Shown here: positions 1 to 7,627 of the stretch, piece by piece
How positions within the stretch are numbered: the stretch's first letter is position 1
Layout of the letters: every line of letters begins with the position of its first letter
NCBI GenBank assembly: GCA_016872875.1
Contig: VGYW01000082.1
Location: 1-24,587 of the forward strand
Source: Planctomycetota bacterium
Lineage (GTDB): Bacteria > Planctomycetota > PUPC01 > DSUN01
Direction: 5' to 3'
DNA length: 24,587 bases
The notes under the pieces: generated by a model
Seen by the model: the letters and a program-made list of their open reading frames with translations, nothing else
Told to the model about the DNA's origin: nothing
The model's database searches: none
Made by a program: the position numbers and the translations under genes

Positions 1-345
1 TTCCCGCGTTTTCGCGCGAAAGCGCGACAATCGCTTCCGTACCTCCCCAAGTGTGGGATACGGTGCGGCAGCGCGATGGCACCCAAGAGAGCCGCCACCC
101 GCCAAAGTCCCTGCCGCCGGCTCGGCCAGCGCTGGCCCCACGGCCACGATTGTCGCGCTTTCGCGCGAAAGCGCGACAATCGCTTCCGGACCTCCCCAAG
201 TGTGGGATACGGCGCGGCGCCACAACGGCACCCAAGAGGCCCGCCACGCGCCAAAGTCCCTGCCGCCGGCTCGGCCAGCGCTGGCCCCCAGGTGGCGATT
301 GTCGCGCTTTCGCGCGAAACCGCGACAAAGCACTCCGGGCTTGCT
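1..345. repeat. 149-bp tandem repeat with long palindromes, array cut by window edge
   Basis: Units begin at 1, 150 and 299; the first two are near-identical with no length change, and the third decays after about 345. Each unit is centred on TTTCGCGCGAAA, at 15.5, 164.5 and 313.5, exactly 149 bp apart. In unit 2 the palindrome is perfect over 36 bp (147-182). Each of the first two units also has a second perfect palindrome, GGCCAGCGCTGGCC (124-137 and 273-286). Short frames across the array are high-GC artefacts. The array probably continues left of the window. Confidence 0.93.
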
Positions 346-467
346 CAAGTGCGGATGGACCACGCCAGTGAGGATGCGCCCAGGTGTGAGAGGCCGGAGC
401 AGGGCGCGGCAACCGTTTCGTTTGGCTAGCCCACACTGCTGGGGCCCTGCAAGTCCCAAAAGCGCGC
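346..467. other. gene-free stretch between repeat array and FIST promoter
   Basis: I see no gene here. The first part looks like a decayed continuation of the 149-bp unit; the rest is unremarkable GC-rich sequence leading to the promoter at 468. Confidence 0.6.
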
Positions 468-495
468 TTGACGCGGCGAAGCCCATCTCTATCAT
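468..495 (+). promoter_or_regulatory. sigma70-like promoter of the FIST lipoprotein gene
   Basis: TTGACG (468-473), a 16-bp spacer, then TATCAT (490-495). The predicted start is near 502, about 55 nt before the TTG start codon. It lies just outside the repeat array and matches the promoter style seen elsewhere in the window. Confidence 0.55.
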
Positions 496-557
496 GTTGC
501 AGGAGCAGGCTTGGCCTGGGTGGCGATCAGGAAACCTTCAGGGAAAGGAGAGCGGGC

Positions 558-1958
558 TTGTTTAGAATAGCGGCTCGGGTGATAGGGGTGGGGGTGTTGC
601 TCGTCGTGGCCGGCTGCGGCGGGCCGAGGTACATCAAGGACACGACGAGCGCCGCGCCTCCGGGCGCGAACTGGGCCAGGGCGGGCGACGCGGCCTCGGT
701 CGCACTCGCCGTGGGCTGGTGTACCGATGCCGACCCTGAGAAGGCGGGCCAGACCGCGGCGGCCAACGCCATTCAGGCCCTCGGCTGCCCGGCCAAGGGC
801 GTCATCTTCTACGAGTACTTCCCGAGGATGGCGAAGGACAAGGCGGGCAAGGACAAGGAGGTGCCGGACACCGACAAGGAGAAGAAGGCGAACAGCGGCG
901 TCCGCGCCGCGGCGAAGGACGTGCCCGTCATCGGCGCCCGCGCACGCTCCCTCGTCACCGGCGGCACCAAGCTCACCGACACCGTGGCCGTCCTGGCCAT
1001 CGGCGGCGAAAAGGTGGCGTGCAAGGCTGTCAAGGAGCGCCTCGAGGACGCCCGCTTCGCCGTCGGAAAGAAGCTCGCCGATGCCCTCAAAGGCGTCCAG
1101 GACCTCAAGCTCATCTTCGCCCTCTCCGAGATGAACCTGTCGTTCGACACCAAGCCCAACGTGTCGGTCGAGGACCTCATCAAGGGGGTCCAGGAGGCGG
1201 CGGGCAAGGAGGTCGTGCTCTTCGGCGGCAATTGCATGCCCAACGACTACGAGACCGACAAGGGCGGGGTCCAGTTCTTCAACGGCCAGGTGCTCGCGGG
1301 CCACGTCGTCGCGATGGGCATCGGCGGGCCGCTCACCGTCGCCGCCAACCACCACAACGAGTTCGAACCCTCCTTCGACATCGTCACCGTCACCAAGGCC
1401 GAGGACAAGTGGGTCTACGAACTCGACGGCAAGCCGGCCCCCGAGGTCTACCGCCTCATCCGAGGCATGAAGCCGAAGGATGAGTTCACGAGCGACTGGC
1501 AGCACCCCGTCGGTGTCGTCGTCGCCCCCTTCAAGGTCTACCTCCGCATGGTCCTCGCCGAGGACAAGGAGAAGAAGGCCCTCCAATTCGTCGCGCCCGT
1601 GCCCGTGGGCACGCGCGTCAAAATCCTCAAGGGCGGGGCCGACGGCGCCGCCATCCTGGCCTCGGCTCGCAAGGGCACGCTCGACATGCTGAGGAAGGCG
1701 GGCGACGCGAAGCCGCTCGCCGTGCTCCTCTCCGACTGCTGTGCCCGCGGCATGCGGCTCGCCCAGTTTGGCAAGCCGGGCGATTGCGAGATCGCGGGCG
1801 GTGTGCTCCCTGCCCTGGGCGTGCGAGGTGCTGGCCTGCCCATCTTCGGCTTCTACGCCTGGGGCGAGCTTGGCCCCATCGCCGGCCCATTCAAGGGCCT
1901 CAACTGCATGTACCAGCAGCACACCTTCGTTTCCGCTGTCATCTGCGAGACGAAGTAG
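558..1958 (+). CDS. FIST-domain lipoprotein
   Basis: A 466-residue protein with FIST N and FIST C character. FIST domains are predicted small-ligand sensor domains, often in signal-transduction proteins; here there is no kinase, cyclase or receptor part. The TTG start at 558 is chosen because GGAG lies 7 nt upstream and because it gives a short signal peptide ending in a lipobox (VAGC, Cys20). FIST N features include VALAVGWCTDAD, the FGGNCMPND segment and the GQVLAGHVVAMGIGG strand; the C-terminal part has GFYAWGELGPI and ends in a QHTFVSAVICETK strand. As a lipoprotein it should sit at a membrane outside the cytoplasm, so it may bind a ligand there. It is followed by the importer genes but separated by a 208-bp hairpin-rich gap, so a shared function is only inferred. 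Family call is strong, role unknown. Confidence 0.85.
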   Translation: MFRIAARVIGVGVLLVVAGCGGPRYIKDTTSAAPPGANWARAGDAASVALAVGWCTDADPEKAGQTAAANAIQALGCPAKGVIFYEYFPRMAKDKAGKDKEVPDTDKEKKANSGVRAAAKDVPVIGARARSLVTGGTKLTDTVAVLAIGGEKVACKAVKERLEDARFAVGKKLADALKGVQDLKLIFALSEMNLSFDTKPNVSVEDLIKGVQEAAGKEVVLFGGNCMPNDYETDKGGVQFFNGQVLAGHVVAMGIGGPLTVAANHHNEFEPSFDIVTVTKAEDKWVYELDGKPAPEVYRLIRGMKPKDEFTSDWQHPVGVVVAPFKVYLRMVLAEDKEKKALQFVAPVPVGTRVKILKGGADGAAILASARKGTLDMLRKAGDAKPLAVLLSDCCARGMRLAQFGKPGDCEIAGGVLPALGVRGAGLPIFGFYAWGELGPIAGPFKGLNCMYQQHTFVSAVICETK

Positions 1959-2013
1959 GCGCTGCCGTCGCAGGCCTGCAAGGCGCAGAACGTGCTTTGC
2001 GATGGGACAACCC

Positions 2014-2132
2014 ATCCCCCCCTCTCCCTTGGGGAGAGGGCTGGGGTGAGGGTGCCTGTGGTGCCACTTACGGCAGAGAACACACCCTCACCCGCCCGCC
2101 TGTGGCGGGCGACCTCTCCCCGAGGGAGAGGT
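2014..2132. repeat. multi-hairpin intergenic repeat
   Basis: Three stem-loops in a row: CCCTCTCCC/GGGAGAGGG (2020-2040, 3-nt loop), GCCCGCC/GGCGGGC (2094-2110) and CCTCTCCC/GGGAGAGG (2113-2131). In addition, GGGTGAGGGTG (2044-2054) pairs with CACCCTCACCC (2083-2093). The block fills the gap between the FIST and binding-protein genes and could act as a transcriptional or mRNA-stability element. There is no T-tract, so I do not call it an intrinsic terminator. Confidence 0.85.
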
Positions 2133-2166
2133 GGGCGGCTCCTGCCGCTACCCACGGAGGCGCCTC

Positions 2167-3531
2167 TTGCTGCCCAAGCTTCTCGACAAGCTGCGCTCGG
2201 CCCAGGACCGCTTTCCCTTCGGCCTCGCGCCCCTCATCATCCTGGGCCTCGCGGTCGTCGCGACCGGCTGGCAGCTTCTCAACCCCGTCCGGGCCAAGGA
2301 ATCCACCCTGCGGCTGTGGACCTTCGCCGACATCCACGCCACGGCCTACGAGAACGCCCGCCCAGCCTTCGAGGCCAAGCACCCAGGCACCAAGATTGAC
2401 GTCCAACTCGTCCACTGGACCGCCGTCACCAGCCGCCTCCGCGCCGCCTTCTGGGGCGACCTGGACGTCCCCGACCTCGTCGAGGTCGAAATCAGCGCCG
2501 CAGGCACCTTCTTCCGCGGCCGTGAGGAGGATATCGGCTTCATTGACTGGACGCCCTGGCTCAAAGAGACGGGCTACTACGATCGCATCGTGAAGAGTCG
2601 CTTCGCGCCCTACACCCACCGAGGCAAGATCTACGGCCTCCCCCACGACGTCCATCCCGTCATGCTCGCCTACCGCCGCGACCTCTTCGAGGAACTGGGC
2701 GTTGACCCCGCGAAGATCGAGACGTGGGACGACTTCATCCGCGAGGGCCGCCGCATCACCATCCCCGACAAGCGCTACCTCATCCAGCTCTCCGACTCCA
2801 GCGGCTGGAGCATGGAGCCGTTCCTCTACCAGCGCGACGGCGGCTTCTTCGACCCCGACGGCAAGCTGACCATGGACAACGAGGTGGCCCTCGACACGCT
2901 GAAGTGGTACACGCGCCTCGTCGCCGGGCCGCAGAAGATCGCCAACGACATCGGCGGACGCGATGTCTTCACCCAGGCGGTCGAGCGCGGCTACTTCCTC
3001 AGCTTCATCTGCCCCGACTGGCGGAGCAAGGGCACCGAGACCCACGTCGGCTCCGTGGCGGGCAAGATGGCCCTCATGCCGCTGCCCGCCTTCACGAAGG
3101 GCGGACGCCGCACCTCCACCTGGGGCGGCACCATGCTCGGCATCACCAAGAAGTGCCGCGACCCCAAGCTCGCCTTCGCCCTGGCCGAACACCTCTACCT
3201 GAACGCCGAGGACCTCGCGGGGCGCTTCCGCGACCTCAACATCCTGCCGCCGCTGCGGGACGCCTGGCGCCTGCCACAGTTCAACGAGGAGCGCCCCTAC
3301 TGGTCGGGCCAGCGGCTCGGCAAGCTCTACGCCAACCTCGCCGAGCAGGTGCCCCCGCAGTACACCAGCCCCTTCATCAACCTGGCGAAGTCGAAGCTCG
3401 GCGAGGCCGTCTCCGCCTGCGCCGCCTTCTACAACGCCAACGGCGAGGAGGGCTTCGACGCCTACGCCCGCGCGCGCCTCAAGGAGACCGCCGACTACGT
3501 TAGGCTGCAGATGACCCGGAACCCGTTCTGA
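2167..3531 (+). CDS. ABC transporter, membrane-anchored family 1 solute-binding protein
   Basis: A 454-residue extracellular solute-binding protein of the carbohydrate type. It would capture substrate for the two permeases that follow. The TTG start at 2167 has GGAGG 6 nt upstream; an in-frame GTG at 2131 lies inside the hairpin repeat and is less likely. The N-terminus has one hydrophobic segment (LAPLIILGLAVVATGW, about residues 20-35) with no clear cleavage site or lipobox, so the protein is probably held by an uncleaved anchor. The mature part starts LRLWTFADIHATAYENA and continues with family-typical segments such as PDLVEVE, IYGLPHDVHPVMLAYRRDLFEELG and TWDDFIREGRRIT. The ligand cannot be told from sequence; sugar or a sugar-like polyol is the usual substrate class. 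Confidence 0.88.
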   Translation: MLPKLLDKLRSAQDRFPFGLAPLIILGLAVVATGWQLLNPVRAKESTLRLWTFADIHATAYENARPAFEAKHPGTKIDVQLVHWTAVTSRLRAAFWGDLDVPDLVEVEISAAGTFFRGREEDIGFIDWTPWLKETGYYDRIVKSRFAPYTHRGKIYGLPHDVHPVMLAYRRDLFEELGVDPAKIETWDDFIREGRRITIPDKRYLIQLSDSSGWSMEPFLYQRDGGFFDPDGKLTMDNEVALDTLKWYTRLVAGPQKIANDIGGRDVFTQAVERGYFLSFICPDWRSKGTETHVGSVAGKMALMPLPAFTKGGRRTSTWGGTMLGITKKCRDPKLAFALAEHLYLNAEDLAGRFRDLNILPPLRDAWRLPQFNEERPYWSGQRLGKLYANLAEQVPPQYTSPFINLAKSKLGEAVSACAAFYNANGEEGFDAYARARLKETADYVRLQMTRNPF

Positions 3532-3536
3532 GGAGA

Positions 3537-3607
3537 GACACGGACACGCACGGACAGGCACGGACACTCGGTGCCGTCCGTGTTTGTCCGTGTCCGGCCG
3601 TGTTGTC
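3537..3607. repeat. fold-back tandem repeat, CACGGAC type
   Basis: Three left-hand units of 10 bp starting CGGACA (3541, 3551, 3561) are followed by GTCCGTG-type units on the right, so the stretch folds back on itself imperfectly. It fills most of the 91-bp gap between the binding protein and first permease, just before the permease ribosome site. The same CACGGAC core recurs with a 10-bp period inside the GH20 gene at 12594-12620. Confidence 0.85.
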
Positions 3608-3622
3608 CTGCGAGGGCGCGAG

Positions 3623-4528
3623 ATGATCCGAAGCGGCTCCTTCTTCCGCTGGCAACACCGCAACGCGCCCTATCTCTTCGTGACCCCCTTCGTCCTCGTC
3701 TTCTGCGTGTTTGGCCTCTATCCGTTGGTCAAGAGCCTCTGGCTCGCCTTCTACATCACCAGCGGCCCCAAGTCGCGCGTCTTCGTCGGCCTCGGCAACT
3801 TCGCGTTCCTTCTCTCCGACCCCGACTTCCACAAGGCGGTGTGGAACACGGCGGTGTTCGCCTTCTTCTCAGTGTTTCTCCAGCTCCCGCTGAGCCTCGC
3901 GCTTGCGCTCCTGCTCAATCGCCGGCGGCTCTGGGGGCGCAACTTCTTCCGCCTCGTCTTCTTCTCGCCCCACCTCGTCGGAATGGTCTTCGTCGCAGTC
4001 CTCTTCGCGGTCATCCTTCAGCCGCAGTTCGGCCTGCTCAACAAGGTGCTCAACTGGCTCTTCGACACGCCGCTCGACACGAAGTGGCTCGGCAACCGCG
4101 GCCTCGTGATGCCCGCGCTCGTCCTCACCGCGCTCTGGATGTACGTCGGCTTCAACATGATCTACTTCCTCGCCGCGCTCCAGGCCGTGAACCAGGACCT
4201 CTACGACGCGGCGAAGGTGGACGGCGCGAACGCCTGGCAGCAGTTCCGACACGTCACACTCCCCAGCATCAAGCCCGTCGCCGTCTTCGTCGTCGTCCTC
4301 AGCACCATCGGCTCGTTTCAGCTCTTCGAGCTGCCCTATCTCCTGCTCGGCAACTCGGGCGGGCCGGAGAACGCCGGCCTCACCATCGTGATGTACCTCT
4401 ATCAGAACGGCTTCGAGACGGGCGACCTGGGCTACGCCTCGGCCATCGGCTGGACCCTTGCCATCGGCGTCCTCGTCGTCTCGCTCGTCCAGATGAAGTT
4501 CACCGGCGCCTGGAAGCGGGGGGACTGA
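3623..4528 (+). CDS. ABC sugar transporter permease, MalF/UgpA type
   Basis: A 301-residue inner-membrane permease, one half of the translocation pore. The ATG at 3623 has GAGG 7 nt upstream; the frame is open 39 bp further up but only into the fold-back repeat. Several hydrophobic segments are visible, beginning with APYLFVTPFVLVFCVFGLYP. The cytoplasmic ATPase-docking EAA-type motif reads DAAKVDGANAWQQFRHVTLP, at about residues 196-215. It ends 2 bp before the second permease, so the two are co-translated. No ATP-binding subunit is encoded in this cluster; importers of this family often share an ATPase encoded elsewhere. Confidence 0.93.
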   Translation: MIRSGSFFRWQHRNAPYLFVTPFVLVFCVFGLYPLVKSLWLAFYITSGPKSRVFVGLGNFAFLLSDPDFHKAVWNTAVFAFFSVFLQLPLSLALALLLNRRRLWGRNFFRLVFFSPHLVGMVFVAVLFAVILQPQFGLLNKVLNWLFDTPLDTKWLGNRGLVMPALVLTALWMYVGFNMIYFLAALQAVNQDLYDAAKVDGANAWQQFRHVTLPSIKPVAVFVVVLSTIGSFQLFELPYLLLGNSGGPENAGLTIVMYLYQNGFETGDLGYASAIGWTLAIGVLVVSLVQMKFTGAWKRGD

Positions 4529-4530
4529 CC

Positions 4531-5352
4531 GTGGGCAGAGACGCGCTCCGCATCCTCCTCTACGTGGCCCTCACCCTCTGCTCCGTCGTCATGCTCACGC
4601 CGGTCGTCTGGCTTGTGGCGGCGTGCCTCAAGGAGCCCGACGCCCTGTTCTCCTACCTCTTCTTTCCCCCTGCCCGCCACTTGTCGCTGCGGAACTTCCG
4701 CGACCTTTTCACCGACATCCAGTTCACGCGCTTCCTGATGAACAGTTGCTTCGTGTCGGGCGTGACCGTCATGGTCCAGCTCTTCTTCGCCTCGCTCGGC
4801 GGCTTCGCGCTGGCGAAATACGAGTTCCGGGGCAAGAGGCCGATCATGATCCTCATGCTCGCCACGATGATGATCCCTGGCCAGGTCATGCTCGGGCCGC
4901 TCTACGAGCTGATCTACCACGTCGGCTTCATGGATTCCTACCTCGGCCTCATCGTCCCCGGCTGCGTGAGCGTCTTCGGCATGTTCCTCTTCCGACAGTC
5001 CATGCTCCAGATACCCGACGACCTGCTTGAGGCCGGGCGGATAGACGGGTGCAGCGAGTTCCGCCTCTATTGGAACGTTGCGTTGCCCGTCTCGCGGCCA
5101 ATGACGGGCGCCTTCTGCCTCATCTCGTTCATGGGCACCTGGAACAGCTTCCTCTGGCCGCAGATCGTCCTCCACACCCAGGAGCGAGCCACGCTGCCCA
5201 TCGCCCTCACCCAGATGGTCGGCCTCTACAGCCAGAAATACGGCGTCCTCATGGCAGGCACCTTGCTCTCGATCCTCCCAGTCGTTATCCTCTTCTTCAT
5301 CCTCCAGAAGGAGTTCATCAGCGGCCTCACCGCCGGCGCCGTCAAAGGATAG
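4531..5352 (+). CDS. ABC sugar transporter permease, MalG/UgpE type
   Basis: A 273-residue permease and partner of the preceding gene. The GTG start at 4531 is preceded by a G-rich run acting as ribosome site, and the upstream stop is only 2 bp away. Membrane segments start with ILLYVALTLCSVVMLTPVVWL. The ATPase-docking motif reads EAGRIDGCSEFRLYWNVALP. The C-terminus (EFISGLTAGAVKG) is the usual ending of MalG-type permeases, so the gene is full length. The creatininase-like gene starts 10 bp later, giving one transcription unit. Confidence 0.93.
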   Translation: MGRDALRILLYVALTLCSVVMLTPVVWLVAACLKEPDALFSYLFFPPARHLSLRNFRDLFTDIQFTRFLMNSCFVSGVTVMVQLFFASLGGFALAKYEFRGKRPIMILMLATMMIPGQVMLGPLYELIYHVGFMDSYLGLIVPGCVSVFGMFLFRQSMLQIPDDLLEAGRIDGCSEFRLYWNVALPVSRPMTGAFCLISFMGTWNSFLWPQIVLHTQERATLPIALTQMVGLYSQKYGVLMAGTLLSILPVVILFFILQKEFISGLTAGAVKG

Positions 5353-5362
5353 GAGAGCAACG

Positions 5363-6226
5363 ATGGCCGAAGAAGTCCGCTACCACATGCTCCGCCCCGC
5401 CCAAATCGTCGCCCGCCGCAAGGCCTGCCCCGTGGCCTACGTGCCTATCGGCACTATCGAATGGCACGGCCAGCACAATCCCGTGGGCACCGACACGCTT
5501 CAGGCCGAGGGCATCGCCAACCTGTGCGCCGAGCGTGGCGGCGGGCTGGCCTTCCCGCCCCTCTACTACGGCGAGAGCCGCCTGGAGGCCCTGATGGAGG
5601 CCAACGCCGCCGACCGCGACCAGATCGCCGCGAAGATGGAACTCCCGCCCGAAAACTTCGCCCCCGAGCACTTTCCGTTCCCCGCCACCGAGCAGGCGCT
5701 CAGCTACCACAAGCTCCTCCTCCACGTGCTGGGCGAGCTTGAGACCCTCGGCTTCAAGATCGGCGTCCTCGTGGCGGGCCACTATCCCCTGATTGACCAC
5801 GCCCGCGCCGCCTGCCTCCAGCATAACCAGGGGTATCGTGGCCGCAAGGGCAACACCATGCTCGCCTGGGCGTTTGTAGACTACTTGCTCGTCCGCGACC
5901 GCTACGACTGCGCGGGCGACCACGCCGGCGGCTGGGAGACCTCCCACATCATGGCCCTCCACCCCCAGACCGTTGACCTCAGCGTCCTGCCGCCGAAGGG
6001 CCAGAAGCTCATCGGCGCCGGCGGCCGATTGGCCCCGCAGGACGCCACCGCCGCCTTCGGCCGCGAGACCCTCGATGCTGCCATCGCCGTAGCCCTCCGC
6101 GAAGTCCGCCACCGCCTCGACAACCCCACCCTCTACCGCGGCCACGGCAACAGCCTCCGGGAGGGGCTGTGGAAAGAGACTCCAGTAGTCTTGTCCGCAA
6201 AACGCGACCCCGGACATCGGCCTTGA
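5363..6226 (+). CDS. creatininase-family metal-dependent amidohydrolase
   Basis: A 287-residue protein of the creatininase (creatinine amidohydrolase) fold family, whose members hydrolyse cyclic or linear amides using two metal ions. Metal ligands are visible: Glu33 and His35 in GTIEWHGQHNP, Asp44 in GTD, a histidine in VAGHYP (His140) and Glu192 in DHAGGWETS. The ATG has AGGAG 7 nt upstream, overlapping the permease stop region. Being fused to an importer operon suggests it acts on the imported compound, but the family is broad and creatinine itself is not implied. The last 20 or so residues after the family core look poorly conserved. Its stop codon lies inside the -35 box of the next gene's promoter. 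Confidence 0.88.
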   Translation: MAEEVRYHMLRPAQIVARRKACPVAYVPIGTIEWHGQHNPVGTDTLQAEGIANLCAERGGGLAFPPLYYGESRLEALMEANAADRDQIAAKMELPPENFAPEHFPFPATEQALSYHKLLLHVLGELETLGFKIGVLVAGHYPLIDHARAACLQHNQGYRGRKGNTMLAWAFVDYLLVRDRYDCAGDHAGGWETSHIMALHPQTVDLSVLPPKGQKLIGAGGRLAPQDATAAFGRETLDAAIAVALREVRHRLDNPTLYRGHGNSLREGLWKETPVVLSAKRDPGHRP

Positions 6227-6251
6227 CACGGGCAGGTGACATCTTTAGAAT
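6223..6251 (+). promoter_or_regulatory. near-consensus sigma70 promoter of the methyltransferase gene
   Basis: TTGACA (6223-6228), a 17-bp spacer and TAGAAT (6246-6251): eleven of twelve consensus positions. The -35 box contains the creatininase stop codon (6224-6226), so the island starts exactly at the end of the upstream gene. Confidence 0.75.
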
Positions 6252-6254
6252 GCA

Positions 6255-6272
6255 CATGGCCAAGCCGCCATG
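6255..6272. promoter_or_regulatory. inverted repeat at the methyltransferase transcription start
   Basis: CATGGC (6255-6260) and GCCATG (6267-6272) are perfect 6-bp arms with a 6-bp spacer, spanning the predicted start near 6258. This is where a methyltransferase or controller protein could bind to limit expression. The role is inferred from position only. Confidence 0.3.
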
Positions 6273-6301
6273 GATCAATGGATTAGGAGAGTGGGCTCGA
6301 G

Positions 6302-7627
6302 ATGGTGCCAACCAGACAGATGAACCTGTTTCCGTCAACCAGTGTTGACCGCGTGTTCGGCACGCGACTCGCTGACGCCGGCCACCACATCCAGCACGTC
6401 GACATTGGGGACATTACCTTCCTCTCCTGTATGCGAGAGTCGGTGCACCGCTGGTATAGGCTGACCCCGAGTTTCGGACCCGGCCTGGTCCGCTTCTTCT
6501 TGAAGCACTACGGGATCACCTCAAGCCACCTTGTGCTTGACCCCTTCGCCGGGCGTGGCACAACACTGATAGAATGCCAGAAGGCCGGCGTTCGCTGTCT
6601 CGGCTTCGAGATCAACCCGTTGCTCCAAGCAGTGGCGGAGAGGTCACTCGTGTGGCAGCCAGTGAACTCAGGGCTCTTCCAGGAGTTCCTAACGGAGTTC
6701 GAGGCCAGGTTGGCGGATGTCACGGGGCGCGATCCTTACATGGTGGCGCGGGACCTTGGCACACAAGTGCCACCGATACGCGACGTTTTCAGGTGGTGGC
6801 GACCCCAGGTCATTGGGCCTCTGTTGCTCGCAAGGCAATTGATGAGGGAAGAAAGGTTGTCTCCCATCATCCATTACCTGTGGCTTGCCGTGAACTCCTG
6901 CGCGCTCGACTGCGCCAACGTGAAGAAGGGTCACCCCACCATCACCTTCGACGACCACAACCATAGGCATATTGACGTGCTGACCTGTCTCGCCGTGAGG
7001 GTCCGAGAGATTCAGGAGGATCTGGAGAGCCTTTCACCGGGTGAGGCGGCAAACGTCGGACTCGCGCGCTCTGTGCTCGGGGATTCCTGCGTGGACATGG
7101 GCCTTCCATCCGGTGTTGCAGGGCCGGTGACCCATGTTATCACGTCTCCGCCGTACCCGAACCGGTACAGCTACGTGCACCAGACACGTCCACAGCTCTT
7201 CTTCATGCAACTCGTCAGTTCGGCCTCCGAGGCCACCACCATTGATCTCAACGCGGTTGGCGGAACATGGGGTAAGGCCACATCTATTCTCATGAGTACG
7301 GAAGTTGAGCCGCGGGATGCCTTGCTTCCGATACTCGACTACACAGAGGAACTGAGGCCCAGAAGCCTCCTGATGTGGAACTACGCAACCAAGTACTTCA
7401 TTGACTTGGACAGGCACTTGTCCTCTCTCAGACGTGTGGTCGGTCGCGGTGTGCGCGGCACCTATGTCGTGGGCAACTCGCGGTTGAAGGGTGTGGATAT
7501 CCACACGGAGGCCATACTATGCCGCCTTCTGGAACTGCACGGTTTCGATGTGGAGTCCGTCATGTGCTTCAGACGCAGAGGGGGGAAGAAGCGTCTCTAC
7601 GAGACTGCGGTTTGCTTCAGAGCTTAG
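6302..7627 (+). CDS. type II DNA methyltransferase (amino-methylating, SPPY type)
   Basis: A 441-residue DNA methyltransferase that would protect the host site of the adjacent restriction enzyme by methylating adenine N6 or cytosine N4. The AdoMet-binding motif I is DPFAGRGTT (Asp80-Thr88) and the catalytic motif IV is SPPY (282-285). Motif I comes first, with nearly 200 residues between, so the order resembles the alpha arrangement rather than the common beta order. The middle part probably holds the target recognition region. The ATG at 6302 is preceded by AGGAG at an unusually long 12 nt. It ends overlapping the convergent endonuclease gene by 11 bp. Base composition is lower in GC than its neighbours (about 55% in a sampled line against 67%), which suggests transfer. 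Confidence 0.9.
   Translation: MVPTRQMNLFPSTSVDRVFGTRLADAGHHIQHVDIGDITFLSCMRESVHRWYRLTPSFGPGLVRFFLKHYGITSSHLVLDPFAGRGTTLIECQKAGVRCLGFEINPLLQAVAERSLVWQPVNSGLFQEFLTEFEARLADVTGRDPYMVARDLGTQVPPIRDVFRWWRPQVIGPLLLARQLMREERLSPIIHYLWLAVNSCALDCANVKKGHPTITFDDHNHRHIDVLTCLAVRVREIQEDLESLSPGEAANVGLARSVLGDSCVDMGLPSGVAGPVTHVITSPPYPNRYSYVHQTRPQLFFMQLVSSASEATTIDLNAVGGTWGKATSILMSTEVEPRDALLPILDYTEELRPRSLLMWNYATKYFIDLDRHLSSLRRVVGRGVRGTYVVGNSRLKGVDIHTEAILCRLLELHGFDVESVMCFRRRGGKKRLYETAVCFRA

Noticed and set aside
1..345. Possible CRISPR array
   Set aside because: The repeat unit is 149 bp and whole units are alike; there are no short repeats with differing spacers and no cas genes.
492..2015. Large open frame on the minus strand opposite the FIST gene
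   Set aside because: Composition is typical of antisense frames in GC-rich DNA, with no recognisable domain; the plus-strand product has clear motifs.
2014..2132. Intrinsic terminator after the FIST gene
   Set aside because: Stems are strong but no run of T follows any of them.
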